From DATAPD01 sp036265385 (GTDB lineage Bacteria; Acidobacteriota; Terriglobia; Terriglobales; Acidobacteriaceae), in NCBI GenBank assembly GCA_036265385.1, contig DATAPD010000028.1, positions 1 through 64,000 of the forward strand: DNA of 64,000 bases, read 5' to 3'. The notes under the pieces were generated by a model that searched no databases, was not told the DNA's origin, and saw only the letters and a program-made list of their open reading frames with translations. Shown piece after piece: positions 8,945 to 17,847 of this stretch. Both the position numbers and the translations under genes were made by a program. Numbering within the stretch: the stretch's first letter is position 1; every line of letters begins with the position of its first letter.

Positions 8945-10201
8945 TTACGGCCTGCGCGGAGGCAGAGGCGCAATCGTTCGCCCGTGTGGCTCTTCCTTTC
9001 GCTGGCTGGCTTCAAGAAAACGATGCACGAGCGCTTTCACGGTGAACTGTTTTCCGTCCCGTTCCAGCGTGAGAACGCGAGTGTCACCGGGACGGCCGCT
9101 CAACAAAGACCAGATTTGTCCCATCGTTGAGCCCTTCGCAGGTGTGCGATCCACTGCCACGAGCAGGTCTCCCGTTTTCACGTCCGGAACCGAGGGCTGA
9201 CCGTCGTACTCGGCAACCCCCACAATGCGGTAGTTGCCATCGGCCTCCGGGCGAAGGACCACGCCGATTACGTCCATATCTGGAGCTTTGAAAGCGGATC
9301 CTATCTCCAGGAATACAAGTTTTTTCGAATACGCGATGCCAATCCGCTGATTGAGCAGTGCATTGCTGCCAATGAGACCCGCTGTTTCAATGCCTGCCCT
9401 CTGTGAAAACCACTTCATAGTGTCGGGCGAGAATGCGACCATGGCCACATCGGTGAGGAACGCAGATCCAAACTGCAGACGAGCCAGTCGCGTGATCGTC
9501 CACTGCGGTTCATCAGGAAGTCCCCATAGATTTGCGTTACCGATAGCGCCCGTCATCTGTGGCCAGTCTTTATGTTTGCTGGTGAGACGTGTCAAAACTT
9601 CTGGTGCGATGAAACTTGTTGATGAGCCCAAATCAAGTGCGAAGTTATAGCTTTTTCCATCGATTTTGCTCGGAACTTGTATCAGGCCATTTGTTTCATT
9701 AATGAAAACCTTGGACTGCAAACCCACGAACCTGAGACCACCCGACGGTGCCAGCGTGAGTTCGCGATTCGGAAAATCAACCAGAACGTCGTAGTTTCTC
9801 AACAGGGTGGAAGGAAGATTGATCTCAGCCGAGAGGCCCGGTCCGATGCTGTCGGCGAGTACAACTTTCGTTTCCTTAAGTCCCGTTAAGCTCAGCGGAA
9901 AATCTCCTACGAAAATCTGCTTTGGAACAGTAGCGTTTCGGGTCTTGGCGCCGCTTGAATTGTTAGGTGTTGGCTTGCTCGTGTATTCGAGACCCAGGAG
10001 TTGCGAAACACGCTCGTCCACCCAAAAGTCGGGATTCCCATTGTCAAACCAACCGCGAACTCGCTTTTTTGTTCCATCTGCCAGAAGGAGATAAACGTCG
10101 ACGATGATCCGGTTGTGGTCGACAGTGATCGGAACCGTCAACGGTTTTTGCTGGGCGGAGCAGAGGAAAGACAGGAACAGAGCTATGACGACCGTTCGCA
10201 T
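8945..10201 (-). CDS. Secreted retropepsin-like protein with C-terminal PDZ domain
   Basis: 418 aa from the ATG at 10201, chosen because it is followed by a classical signal peptide (MRTVVIALFLSFLCSAQ); the frame stays open upstream to 10486 but that part overlaps the divergent mtnP gene and is not protein-like. Two aspartic-protease-like strands are visible: WFDNGNPDFWV and FALDLGSSTSFI. Both deviate from the D-T/S-G rule (DNG and DLG), so activity is uncertain. A PDZ-like domain closes the protein (GVAEYDGQPSVPDVKTGDLL then a loop ending in TLERDGKQF). Acidobacteria carry many such retropepsin/PDZ proteins. Stop codon converges with the 7483-8940 gene, 4 nt apart. Confidence 0.82.
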   Translation of the reverse strand: MRTVVIALFLSFLCSAQQKPLTVPITVDHNRIIVDVYLLLADGTKKRVRGWFDNGNPDFWVDERVSQLLGLEYTSKPTPNNSSGAKTRNATVPKQIFVGDFPLSLTGLKETKVVLADSIGPGLSAEINLPSTLLRNYDVLVDFPNRELTLAPSGGLRFVGLQSKVFINETNGLIQVPSKIDGKSYNFALDLGSSTSFIAPEVLTRLTSKHKDWPQMTGAIGNANLWGLPDEPQWTITRLARLQFGSAFLTDVAMVAFSPDTMKWFSQRAGIETAGLIGSNALLNQRIGIAYSKKLVFLEIGSAFKAPDMDVIGVVLRPEADGNYRIVGVAEYDGQPSVPDVKTGDLLVAVDRTPAKGSTMGQIWSLLSGRPGDTRVLTLERDGKQFTVKALVHRFLEASQRKEEPHGRTIAPLPPRRP

Positions 10202-10270
10202 GGAGAGATTGTAGAAGATTTTCTTGCCACGACACGCATCGAGTGTTCCGGCCGCGCTATCACTATCTTG

Positions 10271-10276
10271 TATAAT
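10271..10276 (+). promoter_or_regulatory. Candidate -10 box for mtnP
   Basis: A perfect TATAAT lies 34 nt upstream of the mtnP GTG in the gap between divergent genes. No convincing -35 hexamer is seen at 16-18 nt upstream, so the promoter call is tentative. Confidence 0.4.
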
Positions 10277-10309
10277 CGCGAGTTTGCTCAACCTATTCAG
10301 GAGCTTTTC

Positions 10310-11173
10310 GTGGCGCAGGCAGAGATAGGAATCATCGGAGGCAGTGGGCTCTACTCTATGCCCAGCTTCACCGATATCAGCGAGGTACAAATAAACACGC
10401 CGTTTGGGGCACCGTCTGATTCCTATGTACTTGGAAGCCTCGAAGGACGCAGGGTCGCGTTTTTGGCTCGCCATGCCCGTGGTCACCGGCTACTTCCTAC
10501 CGAACTGAATTTCCGAGCCAATATCCACGGCTTCAAACAGCTTGGGGTTGAAAGGATTTTGTCGGTCTCTGCCGTTGGCTCGCTCAAGGAAGAACACAAA
10601 CCGCTTGAGTTTGTGGTTCCAGACCAGTTTTTCGATCGCACGAGACATCGAATCGACACCTTTTTTGGAGACGGAGTTGTCGCCCACATCGCCTTCGCTG
10701 ATCCAATCTGCAGCGAGATGGCCAATGTCGTTACGAAGGCGTGTCAGGACGCGGGCGTTGTTGGCAAGCGCGGAGGTACGTACCTGTGCATGGAAGGCCC
10801 GCAGTTTTCTACGAAGGCTGAATCGAATGTCTATCGCAGCTGGGGCATGGATGTCATCGGTATGACCAATCTGCAGGAAGCAAAGTTAGCGAGAGAAGCA
10901 GAGCTTTGCTATCTCACGATCGCAATGGTGACAGACTATGACTGCTGGCACCCGCACCACGATTCCGTCACGGTTGAGCAGATTCTGACGATATTGCAGA
11001 AGAATGCAGAAAATGCTGCCAAGGTAGTAAAGGCCACTGTTGCCGCGATGCCTAAACAAAGGTCCTGCAAATGTGGCTCTGCTCTCGCTCACGCTATCTT
11101 GACCGACCGCGCGAAGGTGCCCGCCGCGACTAAAGAAAAGCTCAAGCTGATCTTGGGAAAGTATCTTTCTTAG
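10310..11173 (+). CDS. mtnP: S-methyl-5'-thioadenosine phosphorylase
   Basis: 287 aa starting at GTG 10310, which has AGGAG 7 nt upstream (about 10299-10303); the frame is open further left to 10001 but that is shadow of the opposite gene. The enzyme cleaves methylthioadenosine with phosphate to adenine and methylthioribose-1-phosphate (purine and methionine salvage). Visible motifs: GIIGGSGLY at the N terminus, the phosphate/ribose segment ARHARGHR, the base-site segment CMEGPQFSTKAES, and GMTNLQEAKLAREAELCY. AMVTDYDCWH carries the Asp-x-Asp pair characteristic of MTA phosphorylase rather than purine nucleoside phosphorylase with guanine/hypoxanthine preference. It is followed by a PfkB kinase, consistent with nucleoside salvage. 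Confidence 0.93.
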   Translation: MAQAEIGIIGGSGLYSMPSFTDISEVQINTPFGAPSDSYVLGSLEGRRVAFLARHARGHRLLPTELNFRANIHGFKQLGVERILSVSAVGSLKEEHKPLEFVVPDQFFDRTRHRIDTFFGDGVVAHIAFADPICSEMANVVTKACQDAGVVGKRGGTYLCMEGPQFSTKAESNVYRSWGMDVIGMTNLQEAKLAREAELCYLTIAMVTDYDCWHPHHDSVTVEQILTILQKNAENAAKVVKATVAAMPKQRSCKCGSALAHAILTDRAKVPAATKEKLKLILGKYLS

Positions 11174-11237
11174 TGGCCGAGGTTGACCACGATAGTTCCT
11201 GCAGTGTTCGGATGGAAAATAAAGTTTCCGGAGCTCT

Positions 11238-12161
11238 ATGAGCATTCTTGTCGTCGGGTCTGTTGCTTTCGACACTATCGCGACACCTTCGGGGCGGGTA
11301 GATGACATTTTAGGGGGCGCAGCCACCTATTTTTCACTGGCTGCCAGCTACTTCACGGACGTTCGAATGGTTGCCGTGGTCGGGGATGACTTTACTGCCG
11401 AACATGAGAGCGTGTTGAAGAAGCGCGGTATCGATACGCGGGGAATTGAACGGGCTTCAGGCAAAACGTTTCGGTGGGGTGGACAGTATTTGGACAATCT
11501 CAACGAGGCGAGAACAGATTTCACCGAACTAAATGTTTTTCAGAATTTTCATCCCCAGATTCCAAAATCCTATCTAGATACACAATTCTTGTTTCTTGCG
11601 AACATCCATCCGCTACTGCAGTCGGCAGTGCGCCGGGAGATGTCTAACATACGCCTGACCGGCGGCGATACGATGAATTATTGGATCCGGGAAACTCCGC
11701 AAGAATTGCGAGACACGCTAAAAGGTGTGAACGTACTCCTGATTAATGATAACGAGACGAAAATGCTAGTAGGAGAGAAGAGTCTTCCACGAGCAGCACG
11801 CCATGTCCTTGCGCTCGGGCCTCAAGCTCTCGTTGTAAAGCATGGGGAGTATGGCGCCACCATTTTTTTCAAGGACGGCGCATTCGGCATCGGGACACAT
11901 CCATTTCGGGCGCCCGCTTTGCCGATCGAGGAAGTAAAAGATCCGACTGGCGCAGGGGATTCCTTTGCTGGCGGTTTTATGGGGTACATCGCCTCGCAGG
12001 GTGAACTAAATCGAGAGGTTCTGAAAAGGGCACTTTTTTACGGCGGCGTCATGGGCTCGTTTGCCGTCGAGGAGTTCGGAACTCAGCGTCTGCAAGATTT
12101 GACGCGCGATGAAATCGATGCGCGATTTCAAATTTTCCGTGAATTGACCCATCTCGAATGA
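11238..12161 (+). CDS. PfkB-family sugar/nucleoside kinase
   Basis: 307 aa. Start ATG 11238 has GGAG at 11230-11233. The N terminus SILVVGSVAFDTI and the first glycine pair LGGAATYFSLAAS, plus the C-terminal signature DPTGAGDSFAGGFMGY (anion hole and catalytic Asp), define the ribokinase/PfkB fold. Substrate is not readable; adjacency to mtnP makes adenosine or another nucleoside/ribose plausible. It phosphorylates a hydroxyl with ATP in the cytosol. The stop overlaps the next start by 4 nt (ATGA). Confidence 0.9.
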   Translation: MSILVVGSVAFDTIATPSGRVDDILGGAATYFSLAASYFTDVRMVAVVGDDFTAEHESVLKKRGIDTRGIERASGKTFRWGGQYLDNLNEARTDFTELNVFQNFHPQIPKSYLDTQFLFLANIHPLLQSAVRREMSNIRLTGGDTMNYWIRETPQELRDTLKGVNVLLINDNETKMLVGEKSLPRAARHVLALGPQALVVKHGEYGATIFFKDGAFGIGTHPFRAPALPIEEVKDPTGAGDSFAGGFMGYIASQGELNREVLKRALFYGGVMGSFAVEEFGTQRLQDLTRDEIDARFQIFRELTHLE

Positions 12162-13861
12162 CGCAAGAATCGAATCGGCGCGAAACTCCTGATATTGCCC
12201 TAGTCTTTGCGCTCGCGACTTTTGCCTCGCTATTGTCCTTCCTTTATTACCTGCGCCAAGGCGATCTCTTGCTTTATGGCGATGCGGTGGCCCACATCAA
12301 CATCGCGCGAAAGACCTTCGATTCCCAAACACCTGGCCTACTGCAACTCGGGACGGTGTGGTTACCGCTTCCCCACGTTCTGATGGTGCCCTTCCTGATC
12401 TCAAATTTTATGTGGATCACGGGCATCGGGGGCTCGGTGCCTTCTATGGTGGCGTACATATTTCTGCTCGTCGGAATCTTCCGGCTTGTTGGAAGCGGTT
12501 TGAGCCGGTATCCGGACTTTGTTCACGTCTCGAATCTAGCTGCCTGGACCGCGACTGCCATCGTGGGGCTGAACCCTAACCTCCTGTATCTACAAGCGAC
12601 TGCGATGACCGAAGTGTTGTATCTCTGCTTTTTCGTTTGGTCGGTTGTTTATTTCGAGGAGTTCATTACGGAGACGCTTGCCAGTGAAAGAGAGGTCTCT
12701 AAGCAAGCACGAAGCAGTCTAGGAAAATGTACTGCTTGCCTCGCCGCCGCCGAATGGACACGCTATGACGGCTGGTTCTTGGCCGTGGTAGTGCTTGTGT
12801 CAGCGATCGCTGTCCTACACAGGTTTCGACACTTGAAAGGCATCCTGCGCCTTGCGGCACGTTCTCTCTTCATCGTGAGTATCCCTCCGCTGATTTGGCT
12901 TATTTACAACGCAGCCGTCTATCGGAATCCGCTCGAATTCGTCAATGGACCCTACTCTGCACGAGCCATTGAGCAGAGGACAGCAACAGTTGAAGGTGCT
13001 GCTGTGCATCCTGGTTCGAACCAGCCCGGAATGGCAGCGCTTTATTTCACGAAGTCCGTAGAGTTGAACATGGCCGAGGGCTGGATTGAGCGAATTTGGA
13101 TCTTTTTGCTTGTGATCGGAGCGATCATTTGTGCCGGGTCGAGTCGGGGTTTGCGCCCCATTTTGATCCTGTTAACGCCGTTACCCTTTTATGCGTTATC
13201 CGTTTCATACAGTGGCGTACCCGTATTCGTTCCTCCGTGGTGGCCGTTCTCTTACTACAACGTGCGTTATGGAATCCAGTTGCTTCCAGCAATCGCGGCT
13301 ATGACAGCAGTCGTGATGTCTGTAGCTTGCGAATTTAGAAAAGGCCGCTGGATTCGATTGGTGATCATCGCTGTCATCGTAGCGATTACTGGAAGTAGCT
13401 ATGCAGGTGTTTGGAAAAACCAACCAGTTTGTTTTCGAGAAGCGTTTGTGAATTCCCGTTCGCGATTTGCCATGGAGGGCGAACTGGCAAAAAATCTCAA
13501 GCTGCTCCCGGATCAAAGCACGTTTTTGATGTACCTCGGCGATCACGTCGGAGCTTTGCAGAGTGCAGGTATAGAGCTGAAAAGAGTGATTCACGAAGGA
13601 AATCATCGCCCGTGGTTCAAACCCAGCGATCCCCAAGGACTCTGGGAAAAAACTTTGGCCGATCCGGGGAGCGCGGTCGACTATGTAGTCTCATTCGATG
13701 GAGATCCGGTCGATCGGAAAGTAAATCGTGCGGGTTTAAGTCTCAAATGGGTTGTGCAAACACCCGGTCAATCAACTGCAAGAGTTTGGGCAACAAGAAG
13801 AGTTGTTCAATCCGACGTCAGCATGGATCGTGAAACAGCTCCAGTGTGCCCGAAATCTTAG
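12158..13861 (+). CDS. Polytopic GT-C-like glycosyltransferase or membrane protein
   Basis: 567 aa with roughly ten hydrophobic helices. The N-terminal loop after the first helix carries GDAVAHINIAR, resembling the acidic first-loop motif of GT-C enzymes (dolichyl-phosphate-mannose-type/ArnT-like), followed by WLPLPHVLMVPF. The last 150 residues are more soluble (GDHVGALQSAG). Probably transfers sugar from a polyprenyl-phosphate donor to a lipid or protein on the outer face of the inner membrane, by family analogy; substrate unknown. Coupled to the PfkB gene by ATGA overlap. Confidence 0.75.
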   Translation: MTQESNRRETPDIALVFALATFASLLSFLYYLRQGDLLLYGDAVAHINIARKTFDSQTPGLLQLGTVWLPLPHVLMVPFLISNFMWITGIGGSVPSMVAYIFLLVGIFRLVGSGLSRYPDFVHVSNLAAWTATAIVGLNPNLLYLQATAMTEVLYLCFFVWSVVYFEEFITETLASEREVSKQARSSLGKCTACLAAAEWTRYDGWFLAVVVLVSAIAVLHRFRHLKGILRLAARSLFIVSIPPLIWLIYNAAVYRNPLEFVNGPYSARAIEQRTATVEGAAVHPGSNQPGMAALYFTKSVELNMAEGWIERIWIFLLVIGAIICAGSSRGLRPILILLTPLPFYALSVSYSGVPVFVPPWWPFSYYNVRYGIQLLPAIAAMTAVVMSVACEFRKGRWIRLVIIAVIVAITGSSYAGVWKNQPVCFREAFVNSRSRFAMEGELAKNLKLLPDQSTFLMYLGDHVGALQSAGIELKRVIHEGNHRPWFKPSDPQGLWEKTLADPGSAVDYVVSFDGDPVDRKVNRAGLSLKWVVQTPGQSTARVWATRRVVQSDVSMDRETAPVCPKS

Positions 13862-13961
13862 CTCCGGCACTGAAACGCATGAGATCACGCCGGTTAATGG
13901 CCAGCGAATCAGCTTCTAAGCCAAGCTTAATCCGAATGTTAAAATCGCCACGATTCCCGCT

Positions 13962-14672
13962 ATGAGTTCGGCTTGGCAGCACATCTTAGACCTCTTGGCC
14001 AATGAGAGGGGAACTGTTGTCTCATTCACGATTATCCGACTTTTCCTGGCCGCAATTTTAGGCGGCATCATCGGGCTTGAGAGACAGTTGCGTAAGAAGC
14101 CTGCTGGACTGCGAACCAACATTTTCATTTGCTTTGGTTCGGCGATGTTTACGATCCTCTCCGACCAATTGGCACGTGATTACGGAGGCGATCATACGCG
14201 TGTAGCTGCACAAATCATCCCCGGAATCGGTTTCATCGGAGCCGGGTCAATTCTTCACGCCAGAGGATCTGTTACGGGGTTGACTACTGCCGCTACATTG
14301 TTTGTTGTGGCCTCAGTTGGCATGGCAGCTGGCGGGGGGCTTTACCTCACGGCCATTTTCGCGACCGGAGTGATGCTTATCACCCTGGCAGCGCTAGGAC
14401 GGCTTGAACGGATCTTCGAGTTGAAAACTTACCGCCAAAGCTATGAGGTAGTTGGGCGAAGCGTGGAAGAAGTGCTTGGGACCGTTAACCGCATTCTCTC
14501 TGAAGAACATCTCTCGATGCAGGGTGTGCATGCCGTTAGCGTAGGCGGCCAGTCGCGAGTGGTTTTTGAAGTGGACGGTCCGAGTGAAGAGCACAAAACT
14601 CTCAGTCTTCGCTTAAGACAAGCCAATGCATTCGCCAGTGTTCACCCTCTAGGTGGGACGGAACGAGAATGA
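13962..14672 (+). CDS. MgtC/SapB family membrane protein
   Basis: 236 aa. The N-terminal ~140 residues hold four to five membrane helices with the family signature LGGIIGLERQLRKKPAGLRTN and GFIGAGSILHARGSVTGLTTAA; the C-terminal part (about 160-236) is a small soluble domain resembling an ACT fold. MgtC proteins are associated with magnesium limitation and growth in acid or in host cells through effects on F-ATPase or ion balance; the exact role here is unknown. It is the first gene of a six-gene overlapped run: its stop overlaps the dapF start by 4 nt. Confidence 0.88.
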   Translation: MSSAWQHILDLLANERGTVVSFTIIRLFLAAILGGIIGLERQLRKKPAGLRTNIFICFGSAMFTILSDQLARDYGGDHTRVAAQIIPGIGFIGAGSILHARGSVTGLTTAATLFVVASVGMAAGGGLYLTAIFATGVMLITLAALGRLERIFELKTYRQSYEVVGRSVEEVLGTVNRILSEEHLSMQGVHAVSVGGQSRVVFEVDGPSEEHKTLSLRLRQANAFASVHPLGGTERE

Positions 14673-15463
14673 AGTCTGTGCCTAGAGCCATCCCATTTTT
14701 CAAAGGCACGGCCTGCGGTAATGATTTTCTGATTGTCGAAGGCAATTACGCTACAAGTGATGTCGCTGCCTTTAGTCGACGGATGTGCGACCGCCAGCAT
14801 GGGATTGGTGCAGATGGAGTGGAGTGGCTGTATTCAACAGCAGACGCCGATGTGGAAGCACGGCTTATAAACGCAGACGGATCTCCGGCTGAAATTTCTG
14901 GGAACGGTACAAGGTGTGTGGCTGCATACTTAGCATGGAAGAATAACCAGGAACGAATTTTAGTGCGGACTGGTGCAGGCCTAAAAGAAAATAGGCTCAC
15001 AAACCGCAGCGGAAATTTATTCGAATTCGAAACAGCAATGGGCACACCGATGCTGGAACCTGAGATTCCGCTTGTACTCCCCACTGGAGTCGTGCGCGGC
15101 ATTCCAGTTTCAATGGGAAATCCCCATTATGCAGTATTTGTTGACACGATGGCCCACAATTGGAAGGAAGAAGCAGCCGAGATCGGCCGCCATACTCATT
15201 TTCCAGACGGCGTGAATGTGGAATTCATTGTGGTCGAAGACCAGGCGAGAATACGAGTTTGGTTTTACGAGCGTGGGGTCGGAGAGACCTTGTCGTCAGG
15301 AACGGGCTCGTGCGCGTCGGCCGTCGCCGCGATTCATAAGGGTCTTTCCACTTCCCCTGTTGAAGTCTGTGCAGAGGGTGGCAAGCAGACGGTTCACTGG
15401 AACGGCGAGGTTCTGTTGCGTGGCGAAGCAGAGTTGATCTGCCGCGGAGAATTTTTTGCGTAA
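14669..15463 (+). CDS. dapF: Diaminopimelate epimerase
   Basis: 264 aa, close to the family length. Interconverts LL- and meso-diaminopimelate, last step before lysine and the peptidoglycan stem. The two catalytic cysteines are present: C83 in EISGNGTRCVA and C215 in SGTGSCASAVAA. The substrate segment NPHYAVFV is also visible. Start ATG 14669 overlaps the mgtC-like stop; the stop overlaps the TTG start of the downstream ldcA-like gene. Supplies DAP next to two murein-recycling genes. Confidence 0.93.
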   Translation: MKSVPRAIPFFKGTACGNDFLIVEGNYATSDVAAFSRRMCDRQHGIGADGVEWLYSTADADVEARLINADGSPAEISGNGTRCVAAYLAWKNNQERILVRTGAGLKENRLTNRSGNLFEFETAMGTPMLEPEIPLVLPTGVVRGIPVSMGNPHYAVFVDTMAHNWKEEAAEIGRHTHFPDGVNVEFIVVEDQARIRVWFYERGVGETLSSGTGSCASAVAAIHKGLSTSPVEVCAEGGKQTVHWNGEVLLRGEAELICRGEFFA

Positions 15464-16385
15464 ACCTCCCAGACTGTGTACTGGCGATAAGGTGGGTATC
15501 GCCGCACCGGCGAGTAATATTCAACGGGATGCGCTGGACCAAGGTTGTGACAAGATTCGAGACCTCGGGTTCGAGCCTGTCTATGACGAGTCGATTTTTG
15601 AGCGCGATCTGTTTTTCGCCGGAACGGTGGAGCGGCGCGTTCACGAGTTGGAGCGGCTGTTTGCGCGTGATGATGTGAAAGCAATTGTCTGCGCACGCGG
15701 GGGATACGGCACGAATTATCTGTTGTCGCGAATCGATGTAAACGTAGTTAAAGCCAATCCGAAGATATTCATCGGCTACAGTGATGTGACCACGCTGTTG
15801 ACTCATTTCCTGGATCGTGCACAGGTTGTCAACTTCCACGGGCCGATGGTGACAAAAGATATCGCCAATGAAGGTGGAATGGATCTCTCCTCTTGGAGAG
15901 CGGCGCTTTACGGTGAGCAATCCTGGACAATCCGATCAGACCAGGCCTCTGGCTTCTTTGGTATTCGTGATGGAAAGTGTCGCGGCGTTCTTTACGGCGG
16001 ATGTCTTTCTATGCTGGTTGCCAGCTTGGGGACGGCCTACGAATTTCAAGCTACCAACGCTGTACTTTTCCTTGAAGACGTAGCCGCGAAGCCCTTTCAG
16101 ATTGATCGAATGCTGATGCAGCTTAAACTTGCAAACAAGCTGGTTAATGTGAAAGGAATCGTATTTGGTGAGATGCTTGATTGCGTTCAAAGCCAGCATC
16201 AGGATTACACGTTGCAAAATGTCGTATTGCGTGTCCTGGAAGATTTAAATGTCCCAATCGCCTTTGGACTTCGCTCGGGACACGTCACGCGCGAAAACAT
16301 CACGTTACCATTCGGTGTGGAAAGTGAGCTTACTGTGCAGGGGACGGCTGCCGAGCTAGCGATTCTGGAACCGTCTGTATCCTAG
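15456..16385 (+). CDS. ldcA: LD-carboxypeptidase (peptidase S66 family)
   Basis: 309 aa, the usual length. TTG start at 15456 gives MRKPPRLCTGDKVGIAAPAS, the standard opening of this family; no later start keeps it. Motifs: CARGGYGTNYLLSRID, the nucleophile Ser in FIGYSDVTTLL, Glu in FGEM and His in AFGLRSGHVTREN, together forming the Ser-His-Glu triad. Removes the terminal D-Ala from murein tetrapeptides in the cytosol so that tripeptide can be re-used. This fits directly between dapF and mpl. Confidence 0.9.
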   Translation: MRKPPRLCTGDKVGIAAPASNIQRDALDQGCDKIRDLGFEPVYDESIFERDLFFAGTVERRVHELERLFARDDVKAIVCARGGYGTNYLLSRIDVNVVKANPKIFIGYSDVTTLLTHFLDRAQVVNFHGPMVTKDIANEGGMDLSSWRAALYGEQSWTIRSDQASGFFGIRDGKCRGVLYGGCLSMLVASLGTAYEFQATNAVLFLEDVAAKPFQIDRMLMQLKLANKLVNVKGIVFGEMLDCVQSQHQDYTLQNVVLRVLEDLNVPIAFGLRSGHVTRENITLPFGVESELTVQGTAAELAILEPSVS

Positions 16386-16404
16386 TTCTTGATCGATCAT
16401 AAAC

Positions 16405-17847
16405 GTGGATAAAAATAAGCACATTCACATTATCGGCATATGTGGGACGGCGATGGCCTCCCTGGCTGGCATGTTGCAGAAACGTGGCTTTCATGTGACC
16501 GGATCCGATGCGGCTGCCTATCCTCCGATGTCGTTATTTCTCGAATCTCTAAACATTAAAGTTGCTCAACCATTTGCCGCGGCAAATTTAGATCACAAGC
16601 CGGATCTGGTGGTTGTTGGGAATGCAATTTCTCGCGGCAATGTCGAATTGGAGCGGGTGCTGAACGAAAAGATCCCATTCTGTTCAATGCCTCAGCTGCT
16701 GCACGATGAATTTCTTTGCGGGAAAGAAGTCTTGGTAGTTGCTGGAACTCACGGCAAGACGACGACCACATCGATGCTCGCTTGGATTTTCGAATCTGCC
16801 GGTCGCAAACCATCCTTCCTGATAGGCGGGATTGCCGAGAATTTCGGATCGAGCTTTGCTGTCAACAATGGGGAATACTTCATACTCGAAGGTGACGAAT
16901 ACGACACGGCTTTCTTTGATAAGGGACCGAAGTTCCTCCATTATTTTCCCGACTCAGTCATTTTGACGTCGGTAGAATTCGACCACGCTGACATCTACAA
17001 GGATCTCGAGGCAGTTGAGACGGCGTTCAAGCGGCTAGTAAATCTGGTTCCCAGACGCGGGAAGATTATCGCTTTCGATACAGGAAGGAGTCTGGACGCT
17101 TGCCTCGCGAAAGCATTCAGTCCAGTCGAGCGTTACGGAAAGGCCGACGGCTCCGCCTGGAAAATTACCGATATGCGAATGGAACCCGCAACAACCGCAT
17201 GGAGGGTTGAGCACAACGGTCGGCATTGGGCTGAATTTGAGTACGGACTGGCTGGCGAGTACAACATTCGCAATGCAACCGCCGCTGCTGCAATGGCAAG
17301 CCATTATGGCATTTCCACCGAGGAAATCGCGGCAGCACTAAAAACATTCAAAAGTGTGAAACGACGCTTAGAGGTGAAAGCGCAAGTGAACGGGATCACA
17401 ATCATCGATGATTTTGCGCATCATCCTACTGCGATTCGCGAGACGATTACTGCACTTCGAGCGCGTTATCCGAATAGCAAGCTGTGGACCATCCTTGAAC
17501 CGCGGTCGAACACGATGCGGCGCCGAGTCTTGCAAGACGACCTCGCAGCGAGTCTGGCACTTTCAGATGAAGTGATTCTGGCGAATGTCTATAAGTCAGA
17601 AGCTATTCCCGATAGTGAACGTATGGATCTTGATCACGTGATCTCAAATATCGAAGTTAAAGGAATTCGAGCGAGAATTCTTTCAGATGCCGATTCCATC
17701 GTCCAAGTGGTGGCACCCGAGATGAAGTCGGGCGACGTGGTCGCGATTCTTTCGAACGGCGGTTTCGGTGGCATTTATGAGAAGCTGCCGAATCGGCTGA
17801 AGGCCCTGTCCCAGCCGAAGCGTCAGGAGCAAGTTCCATTCAACTGA
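16405..17847 (+). CDS. mpl: UDP-N-acetylmuramate:tripeptide ligase (murein peptide ligase)
   Basis: 480 aa, start GTG 16405. Mur-ligase fold: N-terminal Rossmann-like part (IHIIGICGTAMASLAGMLQKRGF), ATP loop AGTHGKTTTTSML, middle-domain FILEGDEYDTAFFDKGPK, and C-terminal domain with DDFAHHPTAIRET and LEPRSNTMRR. The sequence resembles Mpl more than MurC: the first loop reads ICGTAM rather than MurC's IGG-type GIGGxGM. Attaches L-Ala-gamma-D-Glu-meso-DAP to UDP-MurNAc, the last step in peptide recycling. Its stop shares a base with the downstream ATG. Confidence 0.9.
   Translation: MDKNKHIHIIGICGTAMASLAGMLQKRGFHVTGSDAAAYPPMSLFLESLNIKVAQPFAAANLDHKPDLVVVGNAISRGNVELERVLNEKIPFCSMPQLLHDEFLCGKEVLVVAGTHGKTTTTSMLAWIFESAGRKPSFLIGGIAENFGSSFAVNNGEYFILEGDEYDTAFFDKGPKFLHYFPDSVILTSVEFDHADIYKDLEAVETAFKRLVNLVPRRGKIIAFDTGRSLDACLAKAFSPVERYGKADGSAWKITDMRMEPATTAWRVEHNGRHWAEFEYGLAGEYNIRNATAAAAMASHYGISTEEIAAALKTFKSVKRRLEVKAQVNGITIIDDFAHHPTAIRETITALRARYPNSKLWTILEPRSNTMRRRVLQDDLAASLALSDEVILANVYKSEAIPDSERMDLDHVISNIEVKGIRARILSDADSIVQVVAPEMKSGDVVAILSNGGFGGIYEKLPNRLKALSQPKRQEQVPFN

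Noticed and set aside
10001..10309. N-terminal extension of the mtnP gene
   Set aside because: It overlaps the opposite gene's signal-peptide region and has no ribosome site; the GTG at 10310 has AGGAG and gives the standard start.
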